The notes below the pieces were generated by a model, which worked only from the letters and a program-made list of their open reading frames with translations, searched no databases and had not been told where the DNA came from. DNA of 37,571 bases, taken from positions 1 to 37,571 of the IMG/VR virus record IMGVR_UViG_3300036906_000079, one strand, 5' to 3'. Numbering within the stretch: position 1 is the stretch's first letter; every line of letters begins with the position of its first letter. Positions 15,403-23,039 of the stretch are shown here, in pieces. This DNA is from a virus. The position numbers were made by a program, and so were the translations under genes.

Positions 15403-16144
15403 CAAGTTTTTTAACGCCGCGAAGACCGGTGACGTGCTCACACTGAACATCTACGGTGCCATCGGCCCCGACATGTGGGGCGACGGCGGAATCACCACAC
15501 AGACTGTGAGCGATGCCCTCAAGGACCCATGTAAGTCAGTCGCCGTGCACCTCAACAGCCCCGGTGGTAGCGCCTTCGACGGGATCGCCATCTACAACCT
15601 GCTCAAGGCGAGCGCCAAGCCAGTCAGTGTCATTGTCGAGGGAATGGCCGCCAGCGCTGCGAGCATCATCGCCATGGCCGGAGACACCATCACCATGGCC
15701 ACAGGCAGCGTAATGATGATCCACGAGGGTCAGGCGATGGCCTTCGGGTCCGCCGATGACATGCGCAAGATGGCTGACACCTTGACCACGGTGACGAGCG
15801 GAATCGCCGACATCTATGTCGCCCGCACCGGCCTACCTAAGGCCGACGTCCTCACCATGCAAAATGTTGAGACCTGGATGTCCGCTGAGGACGCCGTCGC
15901 CAAGGGCTTCGCAACCTCGGTCAGCAAAACAGCCGCCGTGAAGAACGAATTCAAGCTCGACGTATTCAACAACGTGCCCGAGTCTCTCAAGGTCGGTGTG
16001 GTCAAGGTGGAAGTGCCAATCGTGGAAGAACCCGTGGTGGAAGCGCAGGCCAAGGCAGAGCCGGGATTCGAAGAGTCGGCTCGGTCAGCTCGTGAGTTTT
16101 TGTCGATACTCGCTCACCAACTCGAAATTAACAAGCGCAAGTAA
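15395..16144 (+). CDS. ClpP-like prohead protease (S14 family)
   Basis: This head maturation protease, 249 residues, matures the capsid by cutting its N-terminal scaffold domain. The ClpP fold is visible with HLNSPGGSAFDG (52-63), the nucleophile in EGMAASAASI (Ser87) and the catalytic His in MMIHEG (His110). The C-terminal 50 residues are Val/Glu/Pro-rich with a final helix (ESARSAREFLSILAHQLEI). The ATG has GAGGAG 6-7 bases upstream and lies inside the end of the portal gene. Portal followed by protease is the standard order; the capsid gene that should come next is instead at 9656. Confidence 0.93.
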   Translation: MTNKFFNAAKTGDVLTLNIYGAIGPDMWGDGGITTQTVSDALKDPCKSVAVHLNSPGGSAFDGIAIYNLLKASAKPVSVIVEGMAASAASIIAMAGDTITMATGSVMMIHEGQAMAFGSADDMRKMADTLTTVTSGIADIYVARTGLPKADVLTMQNVETWMSAEDAVAKGFATSVSKTAAVKNEFKLDVFNNVPESLKVGVVKVEVPIVEEPVVEAQAKAEPGFEESARSAREFLSILAHQLEINKRK

Positions 16145-16156
16145 CCCGGAGCCAAG

Positions 16157-16870
16157 ATGTACGAGAAAATCCTAATCCCGCGCACGCAGCCGGTCATCAC
16201 GCCGGGGAGGCTCGCCTCCTTCGGGCGGTTCGACTTGCCGCAGCAGTTTGTGTACGGGCAGTCCCCGGCGGTGCTCACCGACGACTGGCAGCTACTTCTC
16301 ACCATGATCGAGGCGGCCACGGACGAGTGCGAAAGCATGGCCGCAACTGCATGCCTGAACGAACAGGTCCTCTTAACTTTTGATTTCTTCCCAGGTCAGG
16401 CAGATCCACGACAGGAGTGGGCCGCTTTGAACTACGCCTACCTGACCAACCTCTGGTGGTATGGGTTCCCCACTCTCGACTCGATCGAGCTGGTGCGCCG
16501 CCCGGTAGTTGTTCCCTCCGGCTCACCACTCATCAACAACCTAACGGTGACCTACTACGACACCACCGGCACGCTACAGACGATGGATCCGACCACCTAC
16601 ACCGTAGCCTGCGACAAGATCTGCCTCAACGTGGGCTTGGCTTGGCCGCTGACCGATCGGCGACCCGACTGCATCCAGGTAAATTACACCTGCGGCTACT
16701 CTGCCACCGACTCCACGAAGGTCCCCGCCCGCCTCATCATGGCGATCCTCTACCTTGCCAACCACATGTTTAACGTCCGCCAGATCATCACAGTCGAGCC
16801 CACCAGCGAAGTCGGAATGACCCTGTGCCGGATGCTCCGCACCTTCCGCAGCATGAGAATCCCGAGGTAG
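16157..16870 (+). CDS. head-tail connector protein, gp6-like (phiE125 gp8 group)
   Basis: This adaptor binds below the portal. The 237-residue protein has an initial helical part with LTMIEAATDECESMAATACL (about 48-67). A beta-rich middle carries the phrases LVRRPVVVPSGSPLINNLTV and MDPTTYTVACDKICLN, and VNYTCGYSATDSTKVPARLI leads into C-terminal helices. The GYSA...VPARLIMAIL sequence is the hallmark of the gp6/gp8 connector family. It follows the protease by 12 bases with a GGAG site. Confidence 0.85.
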   Translation: MYEKILIPRTQPVITPGRLASFGRFDLPQQFVYGQSPAVLTDDWQLLLTMIEAATDECESMAATACLNEQVLLTFDFFPGQADPRQEWAALNYAYLTNLWWYGFPTLDSIELVRRPVVVPSGSPLINNLTVTYYDTTGTLQTMDPTTYTVACDKICLNVGLAWPLTDRRPDCIQVNYTCGYSATDSTKVPARLIMAILYLANHMFNVRQIITVEPTSEVGMTLCRMLRTFRSMRIPR

Positions 16871-16873
16871 CCC

Positions 16874-17245
16874 ATGAAATTACCCAAACAGGCGTGGGGG
16901 ACTAGGTATTGCGGTAGTACAGATTTTAATACCCGGATCACGGTCACGCAGCCCAACAACGGCAACGCGGCTGACGGCACGCCGCTGCCCGAGGTCGCCG
17001 TGGCCAATCCCTGGGCGAACGTGAGCATGTGGCGCGGAAAACAAGAGGATAAGAACCAGACCCTGCAGGCCGTGTCCAGCTACAAAATAATCATCCGGTA
17101 TCCGCAGACGTGGGCAATCGACGGTGGCATGAACATCCTCGTGCGCGGCCAGCGCCACAACATTGAAAGTTTCTCCGACCCCGACGGCAACCGTCAGGAA
17201 CTGCACATCTGGACATGGTGTGGAGACGACACGGTGAACAAATGA
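16874..17245 (+). CDS. head-tail adaptor / head closure protein
   Basis: The 123-residue product fits the phage head-tail joining family (SPP1 gp16 / HK97 gp7-like). It is a small beta-barrel with FNTRITVTQPNNG near the start, then a central WANVSMWRGKQEDKN and a C-terminal strand pattern IIIRYPQTWAIDGGMNILVR followed by QRHNIESFSDPDGNRQELHI, where the family has its I-R--GR-Y-I--V-D element. Its place after the connector gene supports this. The stop overlaps the next start. Confidence 0.82.
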   Translation: MKLPKQAWGTRYCGSTDFNTRITVTQPNNGNAADGTPLPEVAVANPWANVSMWRGKQEDKNQTLQAVSSYKIIIRYPQTWAIDGGMNILVRGQRHNIESFSDPDGNRQELHIWTWCGDDTVNK

Positions 17246-17664
17246 TCGAAAACGGCCTCTTCCAGCTTGTGACATCGAACCCGGCAATCCAAGCCGCCGT
17301 CGGCGTCGACGCCAACGGCGTCGGTAAGGGCTATTGGATTCTTGCGCCTCAGGGTGCGTCGCTCCCCATGCTTGTGTTCTCCCGTGTCGGAACCACCGAC
17401 TACTACGCCATGGCCGGAGCCACCGGGCTGCGCGAAGGTCTCTTCCAGATCGTTTGCTACTCCACCTCCTACTATGGCAGCCGCGCCGTGGCCGAGACCG
17501 TCCGCAAGTTTCTCCAAGACTACACCGGCACTCTACCCGACACCGACGCGACCGTGGTTAACGCCGTCTTCATCGAGAAGGACTGGGACGATCGGTACGA
17601 GGAGGGTTCAAAGGGCTTCATCTACGGCGCATACCTCCAGGCACGCGTGTGGTTTTACGACTGA
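17242..17664 (+). CDS. tail completion / neck protein, DUF3168-like
   Basis: The 140-residue protein starts at ATG 17242, overlapping the adaptor gene. The N-terminal helix, MIENGLFQLVTSNPAIQAAVG, is followed by LPMLVFSRVGTTDYYAMAGA, then FQIVCYSTSYYGSRAVAETVRKFL. This is the strand-helix pattern of DUF3168 tail terminator proteins that cap the tail and join it to the head. Gene order (connector, adaptor, DUF3168, gp10-like) supports it. Confidence 0.82.
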   Translation: MIENGLFQLVTSNPAIQAAVGVDANGVGKGYWILAPQGASLPMLVFSRVGTTDYYAMAGATGLREGLFQIVCYSTSYYGSRAVAETVRKFLQDYTGTLPDTDATVVNAVFIEKDWDDRYEEGSKGFIYGAYLQARVWFYD

Positions 17665-17683
17665 ATAACCCCTAAGTAACAAG

Positions 17684-17705
17684 GTACGTGACCACAGCAA
17701 GGCGA
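17684..17705 (+). repeat. 22-bp repeat, copy 1
   Basis: The 22 bases at 17684-17705 are identical to 35019-35040. Both copies lie in gaps between late genes and begin 17-18 bases after the start of a TAACCC motif. The motif and repeat together form a composite element of about 40 bases. Confidence 0.8.
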
Positions 17706-17825
17706 CCACCGTAAGGCGAATGACAGCTTTTTCATCGGATTGAAGACCCTCCGTGGTCCTCTCCAGCGCACCGTCCTGGTGCCATCGACCTGTCCCCCTA
17801 CAAGTGTTTGTCTGCTGTGGTCACG
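17687..17825. repeat. 13-bp inverted repeat framing an intergenic gap
   Basis: CGTGACCACAGCA (17687-17699) and TGCTGTGGTCACG (17813-17825) are perfect complements separated by 113 bases. The left arm lies within the 22-bp repeat also found at 35019. The enclosed DNA has no convincing gene. The gap 17665-17846 could fold as an RNA domain or be the relic of a small insertion. Confidence 0.7.
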
Positions 17826-17846
17826 CCTAAAGGTTTTGAGGCGACG

Positions 17847-18260
17847 ATGAGTGATGCCGTACACATTGACGGCTTGGCCGAGCTGAGCGAGATGCTCACA
17901 ACTCTCACTCCGCAGGCCGCCAAGCGTTACCTCAGCAGATGTGCCGAGCCCGCCGCGCAGGTCGTGCTTGACGCTATGGCTGAGACGGTTCCGGTCGGCA
18001 TCGGAATCCTCGAAGAGGAGCTTGGGTGGCAGAAGCATTGGGGTAATGATGGCGACCAGACCACGATGGAGATCGAGATCGGACCATTGAAACCCGCCTT
18101 TTGGGGATCGCTGCAAGAGTTCGGAACCGCTACCCAGCCTGCGCAACATTGGTTCGGGACCGCCTGGATGGGCTGCCGCGATGAAGTTTTGGACGTATTC
18201 ACGACAGAGGTTGACCTACTTTGTGTTGACCTCGAAAACAAGTACGGGGATAGAGAGTAA
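17847..18260 (+). CDS. tail protein, HK97 gp10-like
   Basis: This 137-residue tail-completion protein has the gp10-like features: an N-terminal DGLAELSEMLTTLTPQAAKRYL helix, then AAQVVLDAMAETVPVGIGIL, and the C-terminal signature FWGSLQEFGTATQPAQHWFGTAW, where E-G---QPA-P-F is typical. The ATG at 17847 is preferred; the frame is open to a TTG at 17808 through the intergenic inverted repeat. The ribosome site is weak. The glycosyltransferase gene starts three bases downstream. Confidence 0.82.
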   Translation: MSDAVHIDGLAELSEMLTTLTPQAAKRYLSRCAEPAAQVVLDAMAETVPVGIGILEEELGWQKHWGNDGDQTTMEIEIGPLKPAFWGSLQEFGTATQPAQHWFGTAWMGCRDEVLDVFTTEVDLLCVDLENKYGDRE

Positions 18261-18263
18261 CGC

Positions 18264-19010
18264 ATGAGTGATTTACCCAAGGTTTCCGGGATTCTTCCAG
18301 TCGGGTACGGCGACACCTACTTTCGAGTAGCTGCCGACGCCTTCCTGGCCTCGACTTACGAGGGTGAGCTTGAACTCATCATCCTCGACAACAACGAGCA
18401 GCCGATCGAAAGCCAGATCCCGGATGACCCCCGCGTGAAGTATTACCACTGCGACCGCATGCCAGTGGGTGCGCTCCGCAACCTGGGAACCAGCTACGCC
18501 ACCGGCGACATCTGCATCACGATTGACGAGGACGACTGGAGCCACCCGGAACGAGTAGGTGAGCAGGTGGGACGATTGATCGGCACAGGCAAACAGGTGA
18601 CCGGCTTCCATTCCATCTACTACTTCGACATGTCGAACAGTGGCACCTATAAGTATTGGTTCGAGCCCAACCGACCTCACGTTCCCTACGCGTGTGGATC
18701 GAGCCAGTGCTACAAGCGGTCCTGGTGGGACAAACATAAGTTCCCGGAGACCGGGATCGAAGATTACGCCTTCCAGGGCGAGGCGCTCGCTGCCAACGAG
18801 CTGGACAGCGTTGATGGTGCTGAGCTGCTGGTAGCCCGAGCACACGACAGCAGCGTATGCCATCCGACGCAGCTCGGCACCCACAGGCAGTTTCCCGTAG
18901 TTCCGAAGGAAGAGTTACCCGCCGAATTTTATGCAGCGATCGCTCCGAAGGCCGCTGTTAAACCACAACCAAGAAAGAAAAACAGTAAGGCAGTAGGAGA
19001 CCAACTATGA
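18264..19010 (+). CDS. family 2 (GT-A) glycosyltransferase
   Basis: The 248-residue protein has the GT2 plan. An N-terminal Rossmann strand and helix (VSGILPVGYGDTYFRVAADA) is followed by ELELIILDNN with the nucleotide-binding Asp (about 42), ALRNLGTSYATGDICITIDEDD with the metal-binding acidic cluster at 88-91, and a later GIEDYAF supplying the probable catalytic Glu-Asp (166-167). The C-terminal about 40 residues are Lys/Pro-rich. It is tightly packed between gp10-like and tail tube genes (its stop overlaps the next ATG), so it is co-expressed with virion proteins. It may add sugars to a tail or head protein, or to host surface polysaccharide; the substrate cannot be told. Confidence 0.85.
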   Translation: MSDLPKVSGILPVGYGDTYFRVAADAFLASTYEGELELIILDNNEQPIESQIPDDPRVKYYHCDRMPVGALRNLGTSYATGDICITIDEDDWSHPERVGEQVGRLIGTGKQVTGFHSIYYFDMSNSGTYKYWFEPNRPHVPYACGSSQCYKRSWWDKHKFPETGIEDYAFQGEALAANELDSVDGAELLVARAHDSSVCHPTQLGTHRQFPVVPKEELPAEFYAAIAPKAAVKPQPRKKNSKAVGDQL

Positions 19011-19423
19011 GCACTCCCCTCACCGGCATCGGCGACTCTTTTGAGTTCGCGTCGAGTGCCTCGCCCACCGTCTTCACCCCACTCGCGGGTGTTGACTCCT
19101 TCGCGTTCTCCGGCGACAAAGTCGCGGTCGAGAAAACGACCCTCATGGCAACTACCAATGGCGTGGACACGTTCATCGCCAGCACCCAAGACCCGGGTGG
19201 AGCGGATATTAAATGCTTCTTTCTCCCTGGCGATGTCACGCAGGTTGCGCTCGAAGCCATCCGTCTCGCTGGTACTCCGGTCGCAATGAAGGCGCTCTAT
19301 GGCACCAGCAATAGCTGTTCATTCACGGGAATTGTGGAGTCGATGACCCCATCCTTCCCGCTGGACAAGCCTGCGCGTCTTGACGTGAAGGTAAAAATCA
19401 GCGGCCCTAAGGTGTTTGTCTGA
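19007..19423 (+). CDS. major tail tube protein
   Basis: The 138-residue protein is beta-rich with Thr/Ser/Gly and has the plan of siphovirus tube proteins (lambda gpV-like): an N-terminal arm, then VAVEKTTLMATTNGVDTF, a middle region ALEAIRLAGTPVAMKALYG and a final strand pair SFTGIVESMTPSFPLDKPAR then LDVKVKISGPKVFV. Position before the chaperone pair and tape measure is the classical place. The ATG overlaps the upstream stop. A stable hairpin follows. Confidence 0.83.
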   Translation: MSTPLTGIGDSFEFASSASPTVFTPLAGVDSFAFSGDKVAVEKTTLMATTNGVDTFIASTQDPGGADIKCFFLPGDVTQVALEAIRLAGTPVAMKALYGTSNSCSFTGIVESMTPSFPLDKPARLDVKVKISGPKVFV

Positions 19424-19439
19424 TTAAAACCCCGGACAT

Positions 19440-19461
19440 GGTGGGGGCGCGAGCCCCCACC
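19440..19461 (+). terminator. hairpin after the tail tube gene
   Basis: A 9-bp all-paired stem (GGTGGGGGC with its complement) closes a GCGA tetraloop, a very stable GNRA hairpin. No T run follows, so it is more likely an attenuator or an mRNA end protector than a full terminator. It would help give the tube protein a high dose relative to downstream genes. Confidence 0.62.
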
Positions 19462-19495
19462 TGCACGCCCCCAACCCCATCGCAAGGAGACCATC

Positions 19496-19675
19496 ATGGT
19501 CATCGAAGTCGCTGTCGCTGTATCACTCGCCACCGGATTCGCGCTCGGCTATCTCTATGGCAAGCGTGCAGTCACTGCCGCTAAGGCGGAACTGGACAAG
19601 GTCATTGTCGAGGCCGAGAAACTCGGCAAGCTCGGGATCGCCGAAGTTTTCGGCAAGCTGAAAGCCAAGCTGTAA
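19496..19675 (+). CDS. single-pass membrane microprotein, 59 aa
   Basis: An ATG with AAGGAGA 6 bases upstream opens a 59-codon gene. The peptide has a hydrophobic N-terminal segment (VIEVAVAVSLATGFALGYLYG, residues 2-22) followed by a Lys/Glu-rich amphipathic helix (KRAVTAAKAELDKVIVEAEK). It resembles a type I or III single-pass microprotein. It lies between tube and chaperone genes, an unusual place. It might be a holin-like or inner-membrane factor for tail assembly, but the function is unknown. Confidence 0.62.
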   Translation: MVIEVAVAVSLATGFALGYLYGKRAVTAAKAELDKVIVEAEKLGKLGIAEVFGKLKAKL

Positions 19676-19684
19676 AGGAAACCC

Positions 19685-20095
19685 ATGAACACTGAACCAA
19701 TCAAGATGCGAGTTACTCCGCACTTTAGTTTGATCCTCGACGCAGAGGACGGTACGGAGCCGCGCACGTGGAAGCTCTGCTACACCTACAAGGCCATCGC
19801 CCGAATCGAAGAGGCGATCAAGAAAGACATTAAGAAAATCGCCGACTGGCAGAGTATCTCCTCAGGCAAAGACTTCCCGGTGATCGTGTGGGGTGGGCTG
19901 GAAAAGTTCAATCCCGAGGCGACCTTGGAGCAGGTTATTGAGATCCTCAACCCAGAGTGCCAGCGCCTACTCTCCGACGCCATTTTTGAGCTGATGTTCC
20001 CGGGCGTAACCGAGGCCTACCAGAAGACACTGGCTGAAAAGGGTGCGGGTGCAACTGCCGACCCAAACGTCCCAGCGGTCCCGACGACCGCTTAG
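19685..20095 (+). CDS. tail assembly chaperone, gpG-like
   Basis: The 136-residue product has the usual small acidic alpha-helical plan: a beta N-terminus (IKMRVTPHFSLILDAEDG), then YTYKAIARIEEAIKKDIKKI, VIVWGGLEKFNPEATLEQVI and helical LSDAIFELMFPGVTEAY. It lies directly before a second frame (20131-20550) and the tape measure gene, the classic G/GT arrangement. The C-terminal end is Ala/Pro/Val-rich and contains the slippery heptamer CCCAAAC at 20062-20068, correctly phased. Most ribosomes would make this short form; some would slip to make the fusion. Confidence 0.85.
   Translation: MNTEPIKMRVTPHFSLILDAEDGTEPRTWKLCYTYKAIARIEEAIKKDIKKIADWQSISSGKDFPVIVWGGLEKFNPEATLEQVIEILNPECQRLLSDAIFELMFPGVTEAYQKTLAEKGAGATADPNVPAVPTTA
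20062..20068 (+). promoter_or_regulatory. programmed -1 frameshift site (CCCAAAC)
   Basis: The heptamer is read C CCA AAC in the chaperone frame, exactly the X XXY YYZ form. The -1 frame is open from 20038, just before it, and closed before that by a TGA at 20035. After the slip the frame runs without stop to 20550. The predicted fusion protein is about 288 residues. Confidence 0.78.
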
Positions 20096-20550
20096 AGCAA
20101 CCCCCGGAGACATGGGGCGAGCTTTGGGCTATGGCACGCTACGACTTCCGGCTGTCCTGGGCAGAGTTCGAGGAGATCACCCCCGGAGAGTTCCATGAGC
20201 TGGCCAAGCGCAGGAACGTGGCGATTCGCTACGAACGCTATGCGAGCGCTCTGACCGCCGCTGCCGTGTACAACGTCCACCGGGGCAGCGTAGATGACCA
20301 GGTGGTGGCAGCCTACGACTTCGTGAGACCCGAGGCCGAGGCGATCAAGTTGGAGAAGGTGCGCGAGGGTAAGCGCCACATTAACAAGGTCATCGGCGGA
20401 CTACCGATGACCACTACTCGGGCCAAGTTACTCGATGTTCGGCGTAAGGCCATCATCGATTTAAAGGCCAGTGGCTATCAAGATCCAGAGGCGATGTTCA
20501 ACGAATGCTGGCCACACCTTAAGCCAACCGAAGAAGAGAGCAAAGCATGA
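20068..20550 (+). CDS. tail assembly chaperone, T domain (read by -1 frameshift)
   Basis: Translated after the slip, this segment adds 160 residues to the gpG-like protein; read alone, an ATG at 20131 would give 139. Just after the junction the peptide has QPPETWGELWAMARYDFRLS, with FRLSWAEFEEITPGEFHELA beyond, like T-domain sequences of other phages. A helical Arg/Lys/Glu-rich body follows, ending KPTEEESK. No good ribosome site precedes the ATG at 20131, which supports production mainly as the fusion. The stop overlaps the tape measure start (ATGA), as usual. Confidence 0.82.
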   Translation, partial: RPSGPDDRLEQPPETWGELWAMARYDFRLSWAEFEEITPGEFHELAKRRNVAIRYERYASALTAAAVYNVHRGSVDDQVVAAYDFVRPEAEAIKLEKVREGKRHINKVIGGLPMTTTRAKLLDVRRKAIIDLKASGYQDPEAMFNECWPHLKPTEEESKA

Positions 20551-23012
20551 GTGAAGTCGGCGCACTAATTGTGAAGCTCACCGCTGAGACGGCGCAATTT
20601 AGGGAGGACATGGGGAAGGTCAAGTCTGAACTAGATAGCCTAAAACCATCAGCAGACGGGGCTGGGGGGTCCATCAAGGGCAACATGACATCCTCCCGCG
20701 AGTCTGTCATGTTGCTGGGCGAAGAGGTAGGGGTCCATATGCCCCGAGCCCTGTCTATGTTCGTCTCCAAGCTCCCCGGTGTAGCAGCAGCCATGGAAAT
20801 GGCATTTCCGATTATTGGCATCATAGCCGTCATCGGCATTATCGGTAAGCTGATCGAGCATCAGGGTGCTCTTGCCGCCGCCACCCGTAAAGCGGCGGAA
20901 GAAGCCGAGGATCAGGCCATTAAAGGGGCGGATCAGGTTAAGTCCCTGGAACTCACGAACCTTAAGCTGGACGACCAGATTGCCAAGCTCGAACACAAGC
21001 CCTCCCACAACTATCTGAAAGAAGCCATCCTCGAAACCTCAGAGGAAGTAGACAAACTGGCTGAGGGTTACGCAGGTGACTTCCAAAAAATGGATGGATA
21101 CCTGACGGAGCACACCACCAAGTGGGAACGCCTGAAGCGCGTGTTGGAAGATGCTTGGTCTGGTCAGGGCCAGTCCGAAGGTTATGGTGCGGCCACTCAA
21201 GCAATGTGGGACGTACAAGCCGCGATGGAGAAGGTGACCGATGCGCGCCGGAAGATGGCGGATGCTCCCATGGACCAGGCAAGTCAGACAGCGGCTACAT
21301 CAAATCTGTCAGCAGCCCTGCACGACCAACTAACTGCAATGGATAAGGCGGTAGGGACTGCGGGTCTTTCCACCGAGGCATTGGTCAAACTAAAGAGTTC
21401 AGCCCTGGAAACAGATACTGAGATGAAAGCTCTTTATCTCACCCTTGAGGAGGGTGGTAAGAAGCGAAAAATCGCCGGACTTGAGCAAAGTAATGCCAAC
21501 AACGAACCACTAAAACAGGAAGCCGCTCTTGCCGAGAAAATTGCAGCAATGTATGAGAAACAGGATGCGGCTGTCAGGACTCTCCAGCAAGCTAAGGCAC
21601 AAGCCGCCCTGGCGGCTAAAGGTGGGAACGAGATAGCTTCAATCAACGCTGCGAGAGATGCTGAGATCGCCGCCGTGCAAGCCGAACTCGCGGCTAAGGA
21701 TGCTGCTAACCAAAAGGCAATGGCCGCTGCGGCAGGAGACTCTCACCTGCGTAAAGAAGCGGAAGTACAACATGTGGCGGACGCATACGAAGCCGCGTCC
21801 GCGATCGCCCAGATAAATCAGAGTGCCGATGACAAGGTAGCAGCAGCAGCCCGCACCACCGCCGCCGCGTTACTAAAAATCACCGAAGAAAGTATATCGG
21901 GACAGCTCGCGCTCACCAATAAGTTAGCGGAGCAGCAGGAGAAGACCGCGCAGGAGACCTTGAAATATAGCGAGCAACGGGACAAGCAGGATCTCGCTGC
22001 AAACGAGGCAAGCGTCAACGCTGCTGTTGCTCACGAGACAATGAGCTGGAGACAAGCGCAGGCCGCCAAGATTGGCTTCATAGAAGCGGAGAGGGATGCC
22101 AAGATAAAGGCTCTCAGCGATGAGGAAGCGGCCACGGAGAAATCCAAGCGGGATGAAGCGGCAGCGGCAGCCGCTGCCGCACAAGCTGAACTCGGTGCCA
22201 ATGGGGGTGATAGATCTGACCCCAAGTACCTAGCCTATCTCAACCAGCAGAAGGTGCTACTGGCCGAGATCGATGCTCTTCAAAAGAAGCTCGGGCAGGA
22301 CTCCGTACTGGCCTGGAACGAGGGTGGTGCTGCTATTAAGGCGCAGCAAAATGCCCTCGCTCCACTACAGACCGCGATGAAGAAAGTCCAGAACGAAGTC
22401 AACCAGGACTTCGCCAAGATGGTTGTGGAGGGTAAGAGCTTTGGCGCAGCAATGCGGCAAATGGGAGCGCAGCTCCTAGAGCAGATGATCTCGTTCGAGA
22501 TTAAGCGAATGGAAAACTTCGTCATGGCTCGCATCCGCGAAACAGCCGTAAATGCCGCTACCAAGTCGGCTCAGACGGCTACCAATATATCCGCTGGCAT
22601 GACAGACATCGCAGTCCAGACGACCCAGGATAAGACCTCGCTGCTATCGTCGGCTGAAAAGGCTGCTGGTAAAGCATGGGCGTCTGCACCCAATCCGATC
22701 ATTGGTGCGATCGAGGCCACAGCCGCATTTATCGGGGTAATGGCCTTCGAGACCGGCGGTAAGATCCCCGGTGCCGGAGCGGTGCCGATCATAGGCCATG
22801 GTGGTGAAACTGTAATTCAAAAATCGCTGACTGACCGTGTGGAGCGTGCCGAGTCGTGGGGCGGGGGCAAAGGTTCAGGGGGTCAGCATAACTGGAGTTT
22901 CAGCCCAACCGTTCATGCGATGGACGCAGAGGGTGTGGACCGGGTGCTTGCAAAACACAGCAGCGTATTCCAACGTCACGTGGTGCAAATAATGCGGCGA
23001 ATGAACAAATGA
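20547..23012 (+). CDS. tail tape measure protein
   Basis: The longest helical protein of the tail module (821 residues) sets tail length; at about 0.15 nm per residue it predicts a tail near 120 nm. It has an N-terminal helix (VKLTAETAQFREDMGKVKSE), a hydrophobic segment about 78-103 (FPIIGIIAVIGIIGKLI) for insertion in the host membrane, then a very long Ala/Glu/Lys/Gln-rich coiled-coil region (about 105-640). The C-terminal domain contains the common tape measure motif FETGGKIPGAGAVPIIGHGG followed by ETVI. The ATG overlaps the chaperone stop. Confidence 0.93.
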   Translation: MSEVGALIVKLTAETAQFREDMGKVKSELDSLKPSADGAGGSIKGNMTSSRESVMLLGEEVGVHMPRALSMFVSKLPGVAAAMEMAFPIIGIIAVIGIIGKLIEHQGALAAATRKAAEEAEDQAIKGADQVKSLELTNLKLDDQIAKLEHKPSHNYLKEAILETSEEVDKLAEGYAGDFQKMDGYLTEHTTKWERLKRVLEDAWSGQGQSEGYGAATQAMWDVQAAMEKVTDARRKMADAPMDQASQTAATSNLSAALHDQLTAMDKAVGTAGLSTEALVKLKSSALETDTEMKALYLTLEEGGKKRKIAGLEQSNANNEPLKQEAALAEKIAAMYEKQDAAVRTLQQAKAQAALAAKGGNEIASINAARDAEIAAVQAELAAKDAANQKAMAAAAGDSHLRKEAEVQHVADAYEAASAIAQINQSADDKVAAAARTTAAALLKITEESISGQLALTNKLAEQQEKTAQETLKYSEQRDKQDLAANEASVNAAVAHETMSWRQAQAAKIGFIEAERDAKIKALSDEEAATEKSKRDEAAAAAAAAQAELGANGGDRSDPKYLAYLNQQKVLLAEIDALQKKLGQDSVLAWNEGGAAIKAQQNALAPLQTAMKKVQNEVNQDFAKMVVEGKSFGAAMRQMGAQLLEQMISFEIKRMENFVMARIRETAVNAATKSAQTATNISAGMTDIAVQTTQDKTSLLSSAEKAAGKAWASAPNPIIGAIEATAAFIGVMAFETGGKIPGAGAVPIIGHGGETVIQKSLTDRVERAESWGGGKGSGGQHNWSFSPTVHAMDAEGVDRVLAKHSSVFQRHVVQIMRRMNK

Positions 23013-23039
23013 GCTTCCCAACCCTTAGTAGAGGGCTTT

